From Takakia lepidozioides (taxonomy: Eukaryota; Streptophyta; Takakiopsida; Takakiales; Takakiaceae), in NCBI GenBank assembly GCA_030704615.1, contig CM060731.1, positions 85,974,756-86,038,755 on the forward strand: a stretch of 64,000 nucleotides of DNA. Direction: 5' to 3'. The notes beneath the pieces were generated by a model. The model saw only the letters and a list, made by a program, of their open reading frames with translations. It was not told where the DNA came from and did no database searches. This document shows positions 33,456 through 48,539 of the stretch, piece after piece. The stretch's first letter is position 1; each line of letters starts with the position of its first letter. The position numbers and the translations under genes are program-made.

Positions 33456-36400
33456 CTACCCATGTGTTGTATCCCGCTGCAAAAGAGTATCGACCTCATT
33501 GAAACTCATAGTGGCCTGGTGAATGAAGTTGTCGCGTTTGGGATCGCAAACCATCCTCCTCAAAAATATGAAATACAAATGTTTGCAGGGTATGAATTTA
33601 CCTCTCTTGCCCAAACTGGTTGATAGCATATTCACAAAATCAGGACATGTGCAATTGGGGAAATTGGAAACCGTGATGTCGTAGGTCCTGTCATGAACAG
33701 CAGATGTGGAAGTGATGATTGTGAATACCCGACCATATCCTGGATCGGGTACTTCCGTGGTGCTTCCAACACGAGCTTGGAGCATTCTTGCGGACTCCAC
33801 TTTGCCAAAGTGTTCAGCGGTTGGAGGGAAACGCCGAACGAGCTTTCCATCTCGTTTGGTTGGCCACAAGTCAGGATTTGCCGGGGGGACCCGGGAGGAC
33901 GCAGAAGTAGTAGCACATGCATGGAGTTGGGGTTGTCTCGCAAGGGAAAAACCTGCCTCCTCCAGCATTTCAATCTCTTGAAAGCTGAGATGTGTTCCCA
34001 CCTTCACGGGCCAAACGGTTGGAGGAGTTGGCTTCATCACTACGGAAGGACGCACAGTTCCATGCACACATCTGGCACAATCATCTGCGCAGAACCAGAA
34101 CTTGTGGTTCTTGGCTTCTGGTTGACCGTATGGACGCATCAAGCCCGTGAAAGTCGGAGCAGGAGTCGGGGCACCACCTCTGGATATAGATGAAGTGCAT
34201 TTCTCGAAATTAGTTGCCCTGATCGCGTACATTTCACACGAGACCCTACACTTGTGCGTTCTATGTGCCAAACGTGGTCGGGGCATGCGGACTCAAGCAC
34301 ATCAAGGGGGTTGTTTCTCTCCTGCACCATTTCAGTGGCACTATTTGATGCTGGAGCTTGCCGTCGTGTTGGAGGTTCCTCCACAATGGAGGTTCCGGAC
34401 ATGGAGCTGTCATGCAGGGGAACACGAGGCTTCGAGAAGTTATCACGGTCTGCCTTGTGGGAATCTGAATCCGAACCAGGTGGAGTGTTCAATTTCCTCT
34501 TACAGGAGCCGAATCTCTCCTCCCCTTCAAGATGTGGAACTCTAGAAACAAGTGGCGTTCCCTGGGCATACATGCTCACCGCCCGTGCTATCTTGATTGG
34601 ATCCCCAGATCTGTTTGCAGCACGCAACATCAACTCCCATTTGTCCGGACCCTTGCCACCAACCCCACCTCGTAAGAAATCACGGTATCGGGTTTGTTGT
34701 TGCAAGGCACGTATCAAATCATCTGTTGTTGCCACATACAAATCCCGACCTCGTTTCCTAGACTGCTGCAACCATGCGTTGTGCACAGTTTCTGCCAAAT
34801 TGCAAGATGGCATGTCCGCCATTTCCTCAATGGACATGTTCTGCAAAGAGGATAACCACACTTCAGAACAGTGCACAGGAAACAACATAAAGAAAGCAAT
34901 GAGTCAAAAATATGGAAAGCAAATGTATGAATAAAGCATGAAATAGAAGCCTCGTACCATTGTCATGGCTGCTCCCCACTGTCTATACCGGAAGTGCCAA
35001 AACGCCAGCCAATCTTCCAATGCTCTCATACTCTCAAGTGATGCAGCTCCAGAAGAGAACCACCATGCACGAATTGTCTGGAACAAAGTGTCCGCCTCCT
35101 TCATTGTTCTAGCATCTTTGTACTCTTTGCACAATTTACGGTGCTGAGTCTGCATCTCTGGTTTGATGTCCGACTTTGTATGTTTTTCTAGAGATTGTGT
35201 CCAATGGAATAGACATGTACGCTCTCTTCCTAGCATAGGCACTTTTGGGTCGCCCGATCCAAAGACAATACGAACAGCATTGAAATTTGCTTGAGCACTA
35301 TCCGCCATGAAACCTGCGAAATTTGGAGATGGCAGCCCATGGCAGCCCATGACACGTATCAGGGAATTCCACACGAGCTTCTGGGATTCTGTATCCTTGG
35401 ATTGCATGTCACAAACTGCAATTGTCATAACTCGTTGGTACACTGGATCGTAGACATGACAAGCCATTGTCGTCCAATCCTTCACTTGTTTCACATGATC
35501 AAACATAAGAAAACAGTTCTGCAAGTCCCCAGTCTTCTGCATCCGCTTCACGAGGCTAACCCACTGCCCTCCCCAACAGTCGACATTTTGAAAAGAAAAA
35601 CTTTGATGGCACCTTGACCTGGGAATACATTGTCCTGGATGTAATCGTACTTGCTCACTCGTTTCAATTCCAAAATATTGTCTATGTAGCCTCTGATCCC
35701 AGAGCCCATTCTCAATGCATTGATCTGATGCCGAATGTTAGGTGAACTTAAAGTGGAGAAATGATCCATGACCAGGTCCAATGCTGCACCGTCAAGTTTA
35801 GTCCCCACAGAATCTCCTTCACTCAAAATATGGCTTTCCAAGAAGGACTTGCTTGCGCCAAGAGCAATTGCAGATGTTGTTGCGGATGGGTTTCTCCCGA
35901 ACTCCTGTTTGATCAACCTCGATACTGTCTCAACACTCTCCCTGTAATCCCCCTTCGAGACAGGATGGTTATGGAATCCAAAATGCACACAAGCTCTCGT
36001 CATTGTATTCAAATGGTGGACAACATAGTACATTCTTGCTCCGCAGAGCGCCAAACAGGATGGCACAAGTTTGCAGAATTTGCAGACGAAAGTGTTTGCC
36101 GGTGGAGGGGCAGTCCCAGGCTGAAATGGATTTTCCGCCAGACCCTCCCATTCGCTTTGATTATGAACCCCAGACTGAAGAAAGTGTCTGCAATTCAAAT
36201 TATTACACCTAAGGTGTCCATTGCAAACTGTCCTCCTGAAAACAAGCTTGTCATCATTCTGAATATTGGATGTTTTTGTTCTGCACCACGGGTGCCAGTC
36301 GTGTTTCTTGTCCATTCCATGCATCATGATTGTTACACCTCCAACTCGCGGAGGAGGAGGCAGCTCGAATAGGATATCGCCATCAAAAGTCTCCGGCAAG

Positions 36401-36967
36401 AACTTCACAGGCACCTGCTTCAAAGATTCCCAATCAATTCCCCGCAACTCACTTTTGAATCCAGCCATTCTCCCATCGCCCGCAATTTTGGAATGACACT
36501 ACAAATCTCTTCTTCATCAGCTTCTCCAACCACAGTAGGAAGGACTGGATTTGGAATTTCACTTATGTCATCATCGGAAGAATCCGAAAGCTCAACGATT
36601 GGAGTGGAGGACGTCTGTTCTTTTTTCACCACCACCTCCCTCTTGTCTTCAACGACCGAAGCAGCAGTCCCGGGCGTCACATATGACCCAAGGGACTGTC
36701 GCCGAGGCTCTCCAAGTACTCTGTATCGACCAGGACGCACTCTCCACTGGCTGATATGAGCCGTCTCATCACGGTTTTGGAAAGAATATTTCACCAACTT
36801 CCCTTTAAGATCGTACACCTCTTTCTCCAAAAGATGGAGCCATTCTGCAGCTGAAAACGGGTAGCCAAGACATGTTCCAGAACAATTGCAAATCCATTGT
36901 CAAGGACTTCCTGGGAGAACGGCACTGGTTTGTCGTCAGAGAAGAACTCCGCTTCAGAGGAAGCCAT
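33456..36967 (-). pseudogene. SWIM/Mutator-like (MULE) transposase, decayed
   Basis: The minus strand starts with ATG at 36967. Segments in order: N-terminal domain (36967-36420, frame break near 36830); a Cys-rich region ending Ala-Cys-Val-His-x-Gly-x-His-x-His-Pro (36468-35600), as in FLYWCH/WRKY-like fingers of MULEs; the DDE-like core (35570-34970) with Leu-Met-Phe-Asp-His, Gly-Phe-Met-Ala-Asp-Ser-Ala and Cys-Leu-Phe-His-Trp; a GT-AG intron at about 34843-34958; a helical region with Asn-Leu-Ala-Glu-Thr-Val-His-Asn; and a SWIM zinc finger (Cys-Thr-Cys-Pro...Cys-Lys-His) near 33570-33660. Frame breaks near 36830, 36460, 35600 and 34290 make it inactive. Terminal repeats are not found. Confidence 0.8.
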
Positions 36968-37823
36968 CTTCCTTCCTCGCGTACGTTTGTACCTTGCTAT
37001 CGCAGATCTAGTGTAAATCGGTTTACTGCTGTCTCCAGAACACAGTTGAAGAATGAGCAGAGAATATGGCGGAGGAAGCTCAGATAATGACTGTGCATAT
37101 TATGTTATTCTTTCCAGATATGCAGCCGTCCATTTTAATTACTTTTTTTGTGGGCCCAATGGTCAGAGTATCCCTAGGTGCAGTGTCGGCAGCTGTAAAA
37201 CCGTTAACCAGAACCTCATCAATAAACCCAACAACAAAGCCGACTTCCTGGAAGCATGCCACAGGATCTGAGAATGGGATTGCAGATTAAGTAAATATAT
37301 CTTTATACTACTACCAATGTTCATGCGCACCTGGAAAGTTCAAAATGTGAAACGAACGTGGGGTTGGCTAACAAGGATGACCGTGTATAATATCCCAAAA
37401 TTTGTCATCAAACTCTCGTTCAATTACATATATTTGTCTAAGACTGTGCACCAAGATTTCTTGGATTCGCTGTTATTTTTAAATATTGAAACCGTTCTAA
37501 TAAAGAACACGCCGTTTTTTTTGGGCGACACACGTCAGACATCCATAACTGAATACGAACAGCTGTACACCAATTGCTGGTATGTGCACTAATAAGGGAA
37601 CGACTATGTGTAACGGTCACGCGGGAGGGAATCCGATGCTTCTAGAGACACGCAAGAACGCAGGCAATCCCGCAAGAAATCGGGAGTCACTGCGTTTTTC
37701 TGCTTTTCGCGCTTAGAGGGAGAGTGGTAGTCAAGCTGGAGAGGGTTCATTCTAGAATACGAAAGAGAAGAAAGTCTCTTTATTTTACTTCCCTTAGAGA
37801 GAGACGCAGAGCAAGAGAGAAAA

Positions 37824-38122
37824 TGACGAGGCGTCGTTTGTTGGAGAACACAGGGCCAAGGCAGCAGGTGAACGCGGAGACTGATTCACAAGAGCAGACG
37901 GAGACTGAGGCAGCGGCTGTGACACAGTCGGCGATAAGAGTGCGCCAGCCTGTGGAGGCAGAGATGATTCGCAGGGACACTGAAGAAAGTGGAAGCACGC
38001 GGAACGCCGAACCGGGAGAAGGTCAAGAAACCCTAGCGCAGACAGAAATTCCAGCAGATGTGAGAGGGAAGAGGAAAGCTGCAGAAGGGGATCAAATTTC
38101 AAAACCTACGAAGGTGCCAGTA
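37824..38122 (+). CDS. First exon of unknown gene, cut by PPR satellite
   Basis: An ATG at 37824 opens a frame of about 99 codons, very polar (Glu, Gln, Arg, Thr), with a Gly-Lys-Arg-Lys-Ala nuclear-localisation-like end. It runs into CCAGTAAGTTTT at about 38118, a good splice donor. About 40 bp later the PPR satellite begins, so no second exon is left. The frame is also open upstream to 37724, rich in Arg/Lys. No domain recognised; it could be the start of a transposon gene. Confidence 0.35.
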
Positions 38123-38159
38123 AGTTTTATCTAACTTATATTTCATTGTTGAAAACACC

Positions 38160-41100
38160 ACATCTGGTTCAGCCATACTGTCGAACACTCCCTTCATACA
38201 TGTCCACAAGGGTATTGTTCTGAATGACATTTTGTACAATTGCAGGTCTGACAATGCACCTACATTTGGCATACTTGTCCGCCAAGGCAGTGTTCACATC
38301 TGGTACAATTCTAGCTTTGACGATGTCACCACGGACCTCTTTCCCCTTTTTTAGAGCTCCTAGGCTTGCACACACATTGCAAACACAAACAAATGTGATG
38401 TGGTTGGGCTTCACCCCTTTGCGCAACATTTGCTCCTAGATCTCCAAAGCCTCCATCCCGCACCCTTGTTGTGCATATCCTGCAATCATCGCACTCCACG
38501 GCACAACATCTCGTTCAGCCATACTGTCGAACACTCCCTTCATACATGTACACAAGGGCATTGTTCTGAATGACATTTTGTACATTGCAGGTCTGACAAT
38601 GCACCCACATTTGGCACACCTGTCCGCCAATGCAGTGTTCAGAATGACATCTGGTACAATTCCAGCTTTGACGATGTCTCCGCGGACCTCTTTTCCCTTT
38701 TCCAGAGCTCCCAGGCTTGCACACGCATTGCAAACACAAACAAATGTGATGTGGTTGGGCTTCGCCCCTTCGCGCAACATTTGCTCCTAGATCTCCAAAG
38801 CCTCCATCGCGCACCCTTGCTGTGCATATCCTGCAATCATCGCACTCCACGACACAACATCTCGTTCATCCATACTGTCGAATACTCCCTTCATACATGT
38901 ACACAAGGGTATTGTTCTGAATGACATTTTTTACAATTGCAGGTCTGACAATGCACCCACATTTGGCATACATGTCCACCAGGGCAGTGTTCAGAATGAC
39001 ATCTGGTACAATTCCAGCTTTGACGATGTCACCACGGACCTCTTTCCCCTTTTCCAGAGCTCCCAGGCTTGCACACGCATTGCAAACACAAACAAATGTG
39101 ATGTGGTTGGGCTTCGCCCCTTCGCGCAACATTTGCTCCTAGATCTCCAAAGCCTCCATCGCGCACCCTTGTTGTGCATATCCTGCAATCATCGCACTCC
39201 ACGGCACAACATCTCGTTCAGCCATACTGTCGAACACTCCCTTCATACATGTACACAAGGGCATTGTTCTGAATGACATTTTGTACAATTGCAGGTCTGA
39301 CAATGCACCTACATTTGGCATACTTGTCCGCCAGGGCAGTGTTCAGAATGACATCTGGTACAATTCTAGCTTTGACGATGTCACCACGGACCTCTTTCCC
39401 CTTTTTTAGAGCTCCTAGGCTTGCACACACATTGCAAACACAAACAAATGTGATGTGGTTGGGCTTCACCCCTTTGCGCAACATTTGCTCCTAGATCTCC
39501 AAAGCCTCCATCCCGCACCCTTGCTGTGCATATCCTGCAATCATCGCACTCCACGGCACAACATCTCGTTCAGCCATACTGTCGAACACTCCCGTCATAC
39601 ATGTACACAAGGGCATTGTTCTGAATGACATTTTGTACAATTGGAGGTCTGACAATGCACCCACATTTGGCACACCTGTCCGCCAAGGCAGTGTTCAGAA
39701 TGATATCTGGTACAATTCCAGCTTTGACGATGTCTCCACGGACCTCTTTTCCCTTTTCCAGAGCTCCCAGGCTTGCACACGCATTGCAAACACAAACAAA
39801 TGTGATGTGGTTGGGCTTCACCCCTTCGCGCAACATTTGCTCCTAGATCTCCAAAGTCTCCATCGCGCACCCTTGCTGTGCATATCCTGCAATCATCGCA
39901 CTCCACGACACAACATCTCGTTCATCCATACTGTCGAATACTCCCTTCATACATGTACACAAGGGTATTGTTCTGAATGACATTTTGTACAATTGCAGGT
40001 CTGACAATGCACCCACATTTGGCATACCTGTCCGCCAGGGCAGTGTTCAGAATGACATCTGGTACAATTCCAGCTTTGACGATGTCACCAACGGACCTCT
40101 TTCCTCTTTTCCAGAGCTCCCAGGCTTGCACACCCATTGCAAACACAAACAAATGTGATGTGGTTGGGCTTCGCCCCTTCGCGCAACATTTGCTCCTAGA
40201 TCTCCAAAGCTTCCATCGCGCACCCTTGTTTGTGCATATCCTGCAATCATCGCACTCCACGACACAACATCTCGTTCATCCATATTGTCGATCACTCCCT
40301 TCATACATGTACACAAGGGTATTGTTCTGAATGACATTTTGTACAATTGGAGGTCTGACAATGCACCCACATTTGGCATACATGTCCACCAGGGCAGTGT
40401 TCAGAATGACATCTGGTACAATTCCAGCTTTGACGATGTCACCACGGACCTCTTTCCCCTTTTCCAGAGCTCCCAGGCTTGCACACGCATTGCAAACACA
40501 AACAAATGTGATGTGGTTGGGCTTCGCCCCTTCGCGCAACATTTGCTCCTAGATCTCCAAAGCCTCCATCCCGCACCCTTGTTGTGCATATCCTGCAATC
40601 ATCGCACTCCACGACACAACATCTCGTTCATCCATACTGTCGAATACTCCCTTCATACATGTACACAAGGGTATTGTTCTGAATGACATTTTGTACAATT
40701 GCAGGTCTGACAATGCACCCACATTTGGCATACCTGTCCGCCAGGGCAGTGTTCAGAATGACATCTGGTACAATTCCAGCTTTGACGATGTCACCACGGA
40801 CCTCTTTCCCCTTTTCCAGAGCTCCCAGGCTTGCACACCCATTGCAAACACAAACAAATGTGATGTGGTTGGGCTTCGCCCCTTCGCGCAACATTTGCTC
40901 CTAGATCTCCAAAGCCTCCATCCCGCACCCTTGTTGTGCATATCCTGCAATCATCGCACTCCACGACACAACATCTCGTTCATCCATATTGTCGATCACT
41001 CCCTTCATACATGTACACAAGGGTATTGTTCTGAATGACATTTTGTACAATTGGAGGTCTGACAATGCACCCACATTTGGCATACATGTCCACCAGGGCA

Positions 41101-43070
41101 GTGTTCAGAATGACATCTGGTACAATTCCAGCTTTGACGATGTCACCACGGACCTCTTTCCCCTTTTCCAGAGCTCCCAGGCTTGCACACGCATTGCAAA
41201 CACAAACAAATGTGATGTGGTTGGGCTTCGCCCCTCGCAACATTTGCTCCTAGATCTCCAAAGCCTCCATCCCGCACCCTTGTTGTGCATATCCTGCAAT
41301 CATCGCACTCCACGACACAACATCTCGTTCATCCATACTGTCGAATACTCCCTTCATACATGTACACAAGGGTATTGTTCTGAATGACATTTTGTGCAAT
41401 TGCAGGTCTGACAATGCACCCACATTTGGCATACCTGTCCGCCAGGGCAGTGTTCAGAATGACATCTGGTACAATTCCAGCTTTGACGATGTCACCACGG
41501 ACCTCTTTCCCCCTTTTTAGAGCTCCTAGGCTTGCACACACATTGCAAACACAAACAAATGTGATGTGGTTGGGCTTCGCCCCTTCGCGCAACATTTGCT
41601 CCTAGATCTCCAAAGCCTCCATCCCGCACCCTTGTTGTGCATATCCTGCAATCATCGCACTCCACGGCACAACATCTCGTTCAGCCATACTGTCAAACAC
41701 TCCCGTCATACATGTACACAAGGGCATTGTTCTGAATGACATTTTGTACAATTGCAGGTCTGACAATGCACCCACATTTGGCACACCTGTCCGCCAAGGC
41801 AGTGTTCAGAATGACATCAGGTACAATTCCAGCTTTGACGATGTCTCCACGGACCTCTTTCCCCTTTTCCAGAGCTCCCAGGCTTGCACACGCATTGCAA
41901 ACACAAACAAATGTGATGTGGTTGGGCTTCGCCCCTTCGCGCAACATTTGCTCCTAGATCTCCAAAGCCTCCATCGCGCATCCTTGTTGTGCATATCCTG
42001 CAATCATCGCACTCCATGACACCACATCTGGTTCAGCCATACTGTCGAACACTCCCTTCATACATGTCCACAAGGTATTGTTCTGAATGACATTTTGTAC
42101 AATTGCAGGTCTGACAATGCACCTACATTTGGCATACTTGTCCGCCAGGGCAGTGTTCAGAATGACATCTAGTACAATTCTAGCTTTGACGATGTCACCA
42201 CGGACCTCTTTCCCCTTTTTTAGAGCTCCTAGGCTTGCACACACATTGCAAACACAAACAAATGTGATGTGGTTGGGCTTCCCCCCTTCGCACAACATTT
42301 GCTCCTAGATCTCCAAAGCCTCCATCCCGCACCCTTGTTGTGCATATCCTGCAATCATCGCACTCCACGGCACAACATCTCGTTCAGCCATACTGTCGAA
42401 CACTCCCGTCATACATGTACACAAGGGCATTGTTCTGAATGACATTTTGTACAATTGCAGGTCTGACAATGCACCCACATTTGGCATACCTGTCCGCCAG
42501 GGCAGTGTTCAGAATGACATCTGGTACAATTCCAGCTTTGACGATGTCACCACGGACCTCTTTGCCCTTTTCCAGAGCTCCCAGGCTTGCACACACATTA
42601 CAAACACAAACAAATGTGATGTGGTTGGGCTTCGCCCCTTCGCGCAACATTTGCTCCTAGATCTCCAAAGCCTCCATCCCGCACCCTTGCTGTGCATATC
42701 CTGCAATCATCGCACTCCACGACACAACATCTCGTTCATCCATACTGTCGATCACTCCCTTCATACATGTACACAAGGGTATTGTTCTGAATGACATTTT
42801 GTACAATTGCAGGTCTGACAATGCACCCACATTTGGCATACATGTCCACCAGGGCAGTGTTCAGAATGACATCTGGTACAATTCCAGCTTTGACGATGTC
42901 ACCACGGACCTCTTTCCCCTTTTCCAGAGCTCCTAGGCTTGCACACACATTGCAAACACAAACAAATGTGATGTGGTTGGGCTTCGCCCCTTCGCGCAAC
43001 ATTTGCTCCTAGATCTCCAAAGCCTTCATCCTGCACCTTTGTTGTGCATGTCCTGCTTCATCGCACTCCA
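38160..43070 (-). repeat. PPR-derived satellite, about 14 units of 352 bp
   Basis: The anchor CCATACTGTCGA (or CCATATTGTCGA) recurs at about 38173, 38519, 38871, 39224, 39575, 39927, 40281, 40632, 40984, 41335, 41688, 42038, 42389, 42741 and 43092. Each unit encodes a PPR core (Lys-Pro-Asn-His-Ile-Thr-Phe-Val-Cys-Val-Cys-Asn-Ala-Cys), a second partial motif and a short linker. A TAG in GATCTAG stops every unit at the same place, and 352 is not a multiple of 3, so neighbours lie in different frames. Units are very alike. The many ORFs on both strands are products of the repeat, not genes. Confidence 0.93.
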
Positions 43071-43687
43071 TGACACCACATCTGGTTCAGCCATACTGTC
43101 GAACACTCCCTTCATACATGTCCACAAGGGTATTGTTCTGAATGACATTTTGTACAATTGCAGGTCTGAAAATGCACCCACATTTGGCATACATGTCCAC
43201 CAGGGCAGTATTCAGAATGACATCTGGTACAACTCCAGCTTTGATGTTGGCACCACGGACCTCTTTGCCCTCTTCCAGGGCTGCCAGGCTTGCAAATGCA
43301 CAGACGTGATGTGGTCGGGCTTCACCCCTTCCACCATCATCTGCTCATAGGTCTCCAAAGCCTCTCCATCCCGCGCCCCTGTTGTGCATACCCTGCAAGC
43401 ATCGCGTTCCACAACACCACATTTCATTCAGCCATATTGTTGAACACTGCCTTTGCATCCTCAATGCTCCAACATTTGGCATACAGGTCCCACAAGGGCA
43501 TTGTTCAGAATGACATCGAATATAATTCCAGCTCTGACAATGTCGCCATGGGCCTCTTTGCCCTTTTCCAGAACTGCCAGGCTTGCACACGCACACAAAC
43601 GTGATGTGGTTGGGCTTCACCCCTTCCCCCATCATTTGCTCATAGGTCTCCAAAGCCTCCACCCCACGTCCCAGGTGTGCATACCCT
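43071..43687 (-). pseudogene. Diverged PPR units at the edge of the satellite
   Basis: Two more PPR units, unlike the satellite in having the intact Glu-Thr-Tyr-Glu-Gln-Met segment instead of the stop. They have frame breaks near 43250 and 43440. The last unit is cut at 43687 by a CACTA-type end. These units look closer to the ancestral gene at 25.6-26.9 and 49-51 kb. Confidence 0.75.
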
Positions 43688-44500
43688 CACTACTACGTTT
43701 AGGGGGGGTTAGCGACGCCAGGACCCCGGGTGCGCCGGACGCGCCGACCCCCCTGCGACTGCAGCGTCGCACACGCGCCTGGCCCGGGACTTGCGACGTC
43801 GGGGCGTCGTAACGCCGGCGCCCCCGGATTCGTGAATAGGGTTCATCGCTTGCAAAAATTGGCCCTGCATTCCTTCCCCTCGCTGCATCCCCCCTTCTCC
43901 CAAGGCGCTTGTCCGAACGCCGTCCTGGCAGTCTTGTGTACATATCTCCCATGGCAGAAAACCCGAGCACTATAGTTTACTGCCCTCCTCACGAGCATAG
44001 AGCTACATTTTCGTGCAAAGGGGAGATCTGCCGGGTGATGGAGAAATATCTCTGCGTTCGATACCACCTGAAACCGGGGTCGGTATTTTTGGAGGAGGAA
44101 AGAAAGGATTCAAACGGAGTTGTAGTCGAAAGTATTGTTGTGCTCCACGATGATTTCGGCGACGGCAGGGAATGGCGAGTTCCACCATCGGACAACGTCA
44201 TATACAGGGCTGTTGGGGACTTCATTTGCCCGCCAAATGCGCCTTCTATCCTGGCGCCTTCCACGAAACAATCCGCGAATCAGAGAGTGGGTACCTCAAA
44301 GAGAGAAGTCCGTAACGAAGTAAATCCAGAGCCGAACCCATCAATGAAGATGAGCGAGAACCGGGTTGTTCACAACCTGTCCGACTCCCGATGAGGTCAT
44401 GGAAGTTCCGAGATCATCTTGGAGATCAGACAAGTCCTCAATGGACATCAGCGGACGAGGGAGTCATATTCCCAGCACGAATTTCCAGTTACATGGCCCA
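43688..44500 (+). mobile_element. CACTA-type transposon end with 5' transposase piece
   Basis: CACTACTACGTTTAGGGGGG starts at 43688, followed by TTAGCGACGCC, ACTTGCGACGTC and GGGCGTCGTAACG motifs. The same 13-base start is at 54651 and a related one at 4372. The flanking CCT (AGG on the minus strand) fits the 3-bp target duplication of CACTA elements. The piece stops near 44500, where the PPR flank repeat begins; the far end is missing. Confidence 0.65.
43951..44394 (+). CDS. N-terminal part of SWIM-family transposase
   Basis: The frame starts with ATG at 43951 (148 codons) and aligns with the N-terminal domain of the transposase at 36967-36420. Shared features in order are a Val-Met/Leu-Glu-x-x-Leu helix, Arg-x-x-Leu-x-x-Gly-Ser-Val/Ile-Phe, a loop, then Glu/Gln-Trp-Arg-Val-x-Pro and Tyr-Arg-x-x-Gly. 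The frame here runs across the point where the 36-kb copy is broken. After 44394 the likeness may go on in another frame to about 44470. The Cys-rich, DDE and SWIM parts are missing. The ATG lies 263 bp inside the CACTA-type terminus. Confidence 0.55.
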   Translation: MAENPSTIVYCPPHEHRATFSCKGEICRVMEKYLCVRYHLKPGSVFLEEERKDSNGVVVESIVVLHDDFGDGREWRVPPSDNVIYRAVGDFICPPNAPSILAPSTKQSANQRVGTSKREVRNEVNPEPNPSMKMSENRVVHNLSDSR

Positions 44501-44930
44501 AAACTGCCCTTCTTCAACACATTTCACCCTGTTTTTCCCTCTTGTCAGAGTCGGCCCTAAATTTCCATGTTGAATTCTGCAAGTTAGCTGGTTGAGTGAA
44601 TCTGGTTTGGAGTGACTTTGACATGATACTACCAATGTGATAACAGGAAAGTATCCAAAAACAAGTAACAGATAGAAGGTGTGGAATGAATAGTTTGTTG
44701 ACCCCAGTCAATGGTGGGACAACCGAGGCAAAAAGTTGAATCCCTGTGAGAGTAGCAGACGCAATTCAGCATAGGAACTAGTGTGATTGGGTGTTTCCTA
44801 GGTTGTCATTGTCAGCTGCTAGCAGCAAGGAAAAAGATGAATGCATGATTTGTGCAGATGCATGGATAGCTGAAGGAGAAGGGATAGAGTGTGGGTCCAG
44901 ATTCATCCAAGAGGGCCAGATTTGTTTGTG
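44501..44930 (+). repeat. PPR 5'-flank cassette (also at 52950-53080, 53283-53660)
   Basis: The sequence starting CTTCTTCAACACATTTCACC, the GGTAACAGA-like part and the block around GCATGGATAGCTGAAGGAG recur upstream of PPR pseudogenes in this window. Short ORFs inside are not conserved in frame. Confidence 0.75.
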
Positions 44931-45759
44931 TGATTGTGAGAGAGATCGCGGCAGAGACGGGTACACATGGTGGCTTCACCGTGTCCCGGGCATGGTTCGA
45001 ACGTGGTTGCAGATGGAACAGATTTTCAATTTACCGAGCTTGATGACTTTGTATTAGTAGTAGTGGGACAATCATACGCCAAGAACATGTATACTGCCTA
45101 GAGCTACGTGTCGAACTGGTTGAGATGGGTTAGGCTGCCACTGTCATCTCACCGAAAGCTTATGAGAAATTTGTAATTCCAGATTAAGGGGCTAAAACAA
45201 TATCATTTGAGGTGGAGCATTCAACTATCCATGCTATGTGAGATTGTTGCGAAATTATTTATCATTTACTGGGGACAAGTCGGAAGGCAAATGCGTGGTT
45301 TGCAAATATTAAGCCCTGGCTATCAAAGTAAATTTGAATCATTCTCATGCTCACAGTAGAGTGATATCTGATGCACATAGACCAATCAATTGACACTAGG
45401 CGTCATGTGTAGCTTGAATTTAAATATCACTTAAGAGTTCCTTACAAGCAGGCTTGAATGAATGTTGGCAAATGTTGAATGTTTGTCAGATCCTTGTCAC
45501 TGTTGGGAAACAGCCAAGCTTGTGCTTGTTGTTGGTTGTCAAGATGAGAGTTGTCTCCACTGAAAACCGTCTCCAATTTGTAGTCATTGATACCACTCTG
45601 CACACTCGGATTGCATCTAGATATTGAAGCATCTTTGAGTTTGTTGTTTCCAAGCACCCCTACATGTAACCATGGGCATGGTATTTCCAATTTTTGCAAG
45701 TTTTCCTTCTTCATGCATGTGGGAGGTTGTCCGTGACTAACTGAGGTGTGTGGTGGCAG

Positions 45760-48500
<2,741 letters not shown>

Positions 48501-48539
48501 GTTTGATTCCCTGTGGATCAATAGCTACAAGAAACCTGC

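Noticed and set aside
38224-43012. Repeated plus-strand ORFs of about 73-130 codons in the PPR satellite
   Set aside because: They are antisense shadows of the PPR units, repeated because the DNA is repeated.
38160-43070. CRISPR-like or tRNA-like array
   Set aside because: Units are about 352 bp, match PPR coding sequence throughout and have no spacer/repeat alternation; the genome is eukaryotic.
44791-45057. Cys-rich ORF as a zinc-finger gene
   Set aside because: The sequence is the PPR 5'-flank cassette, and the copy at 53553 does not keep the frame.
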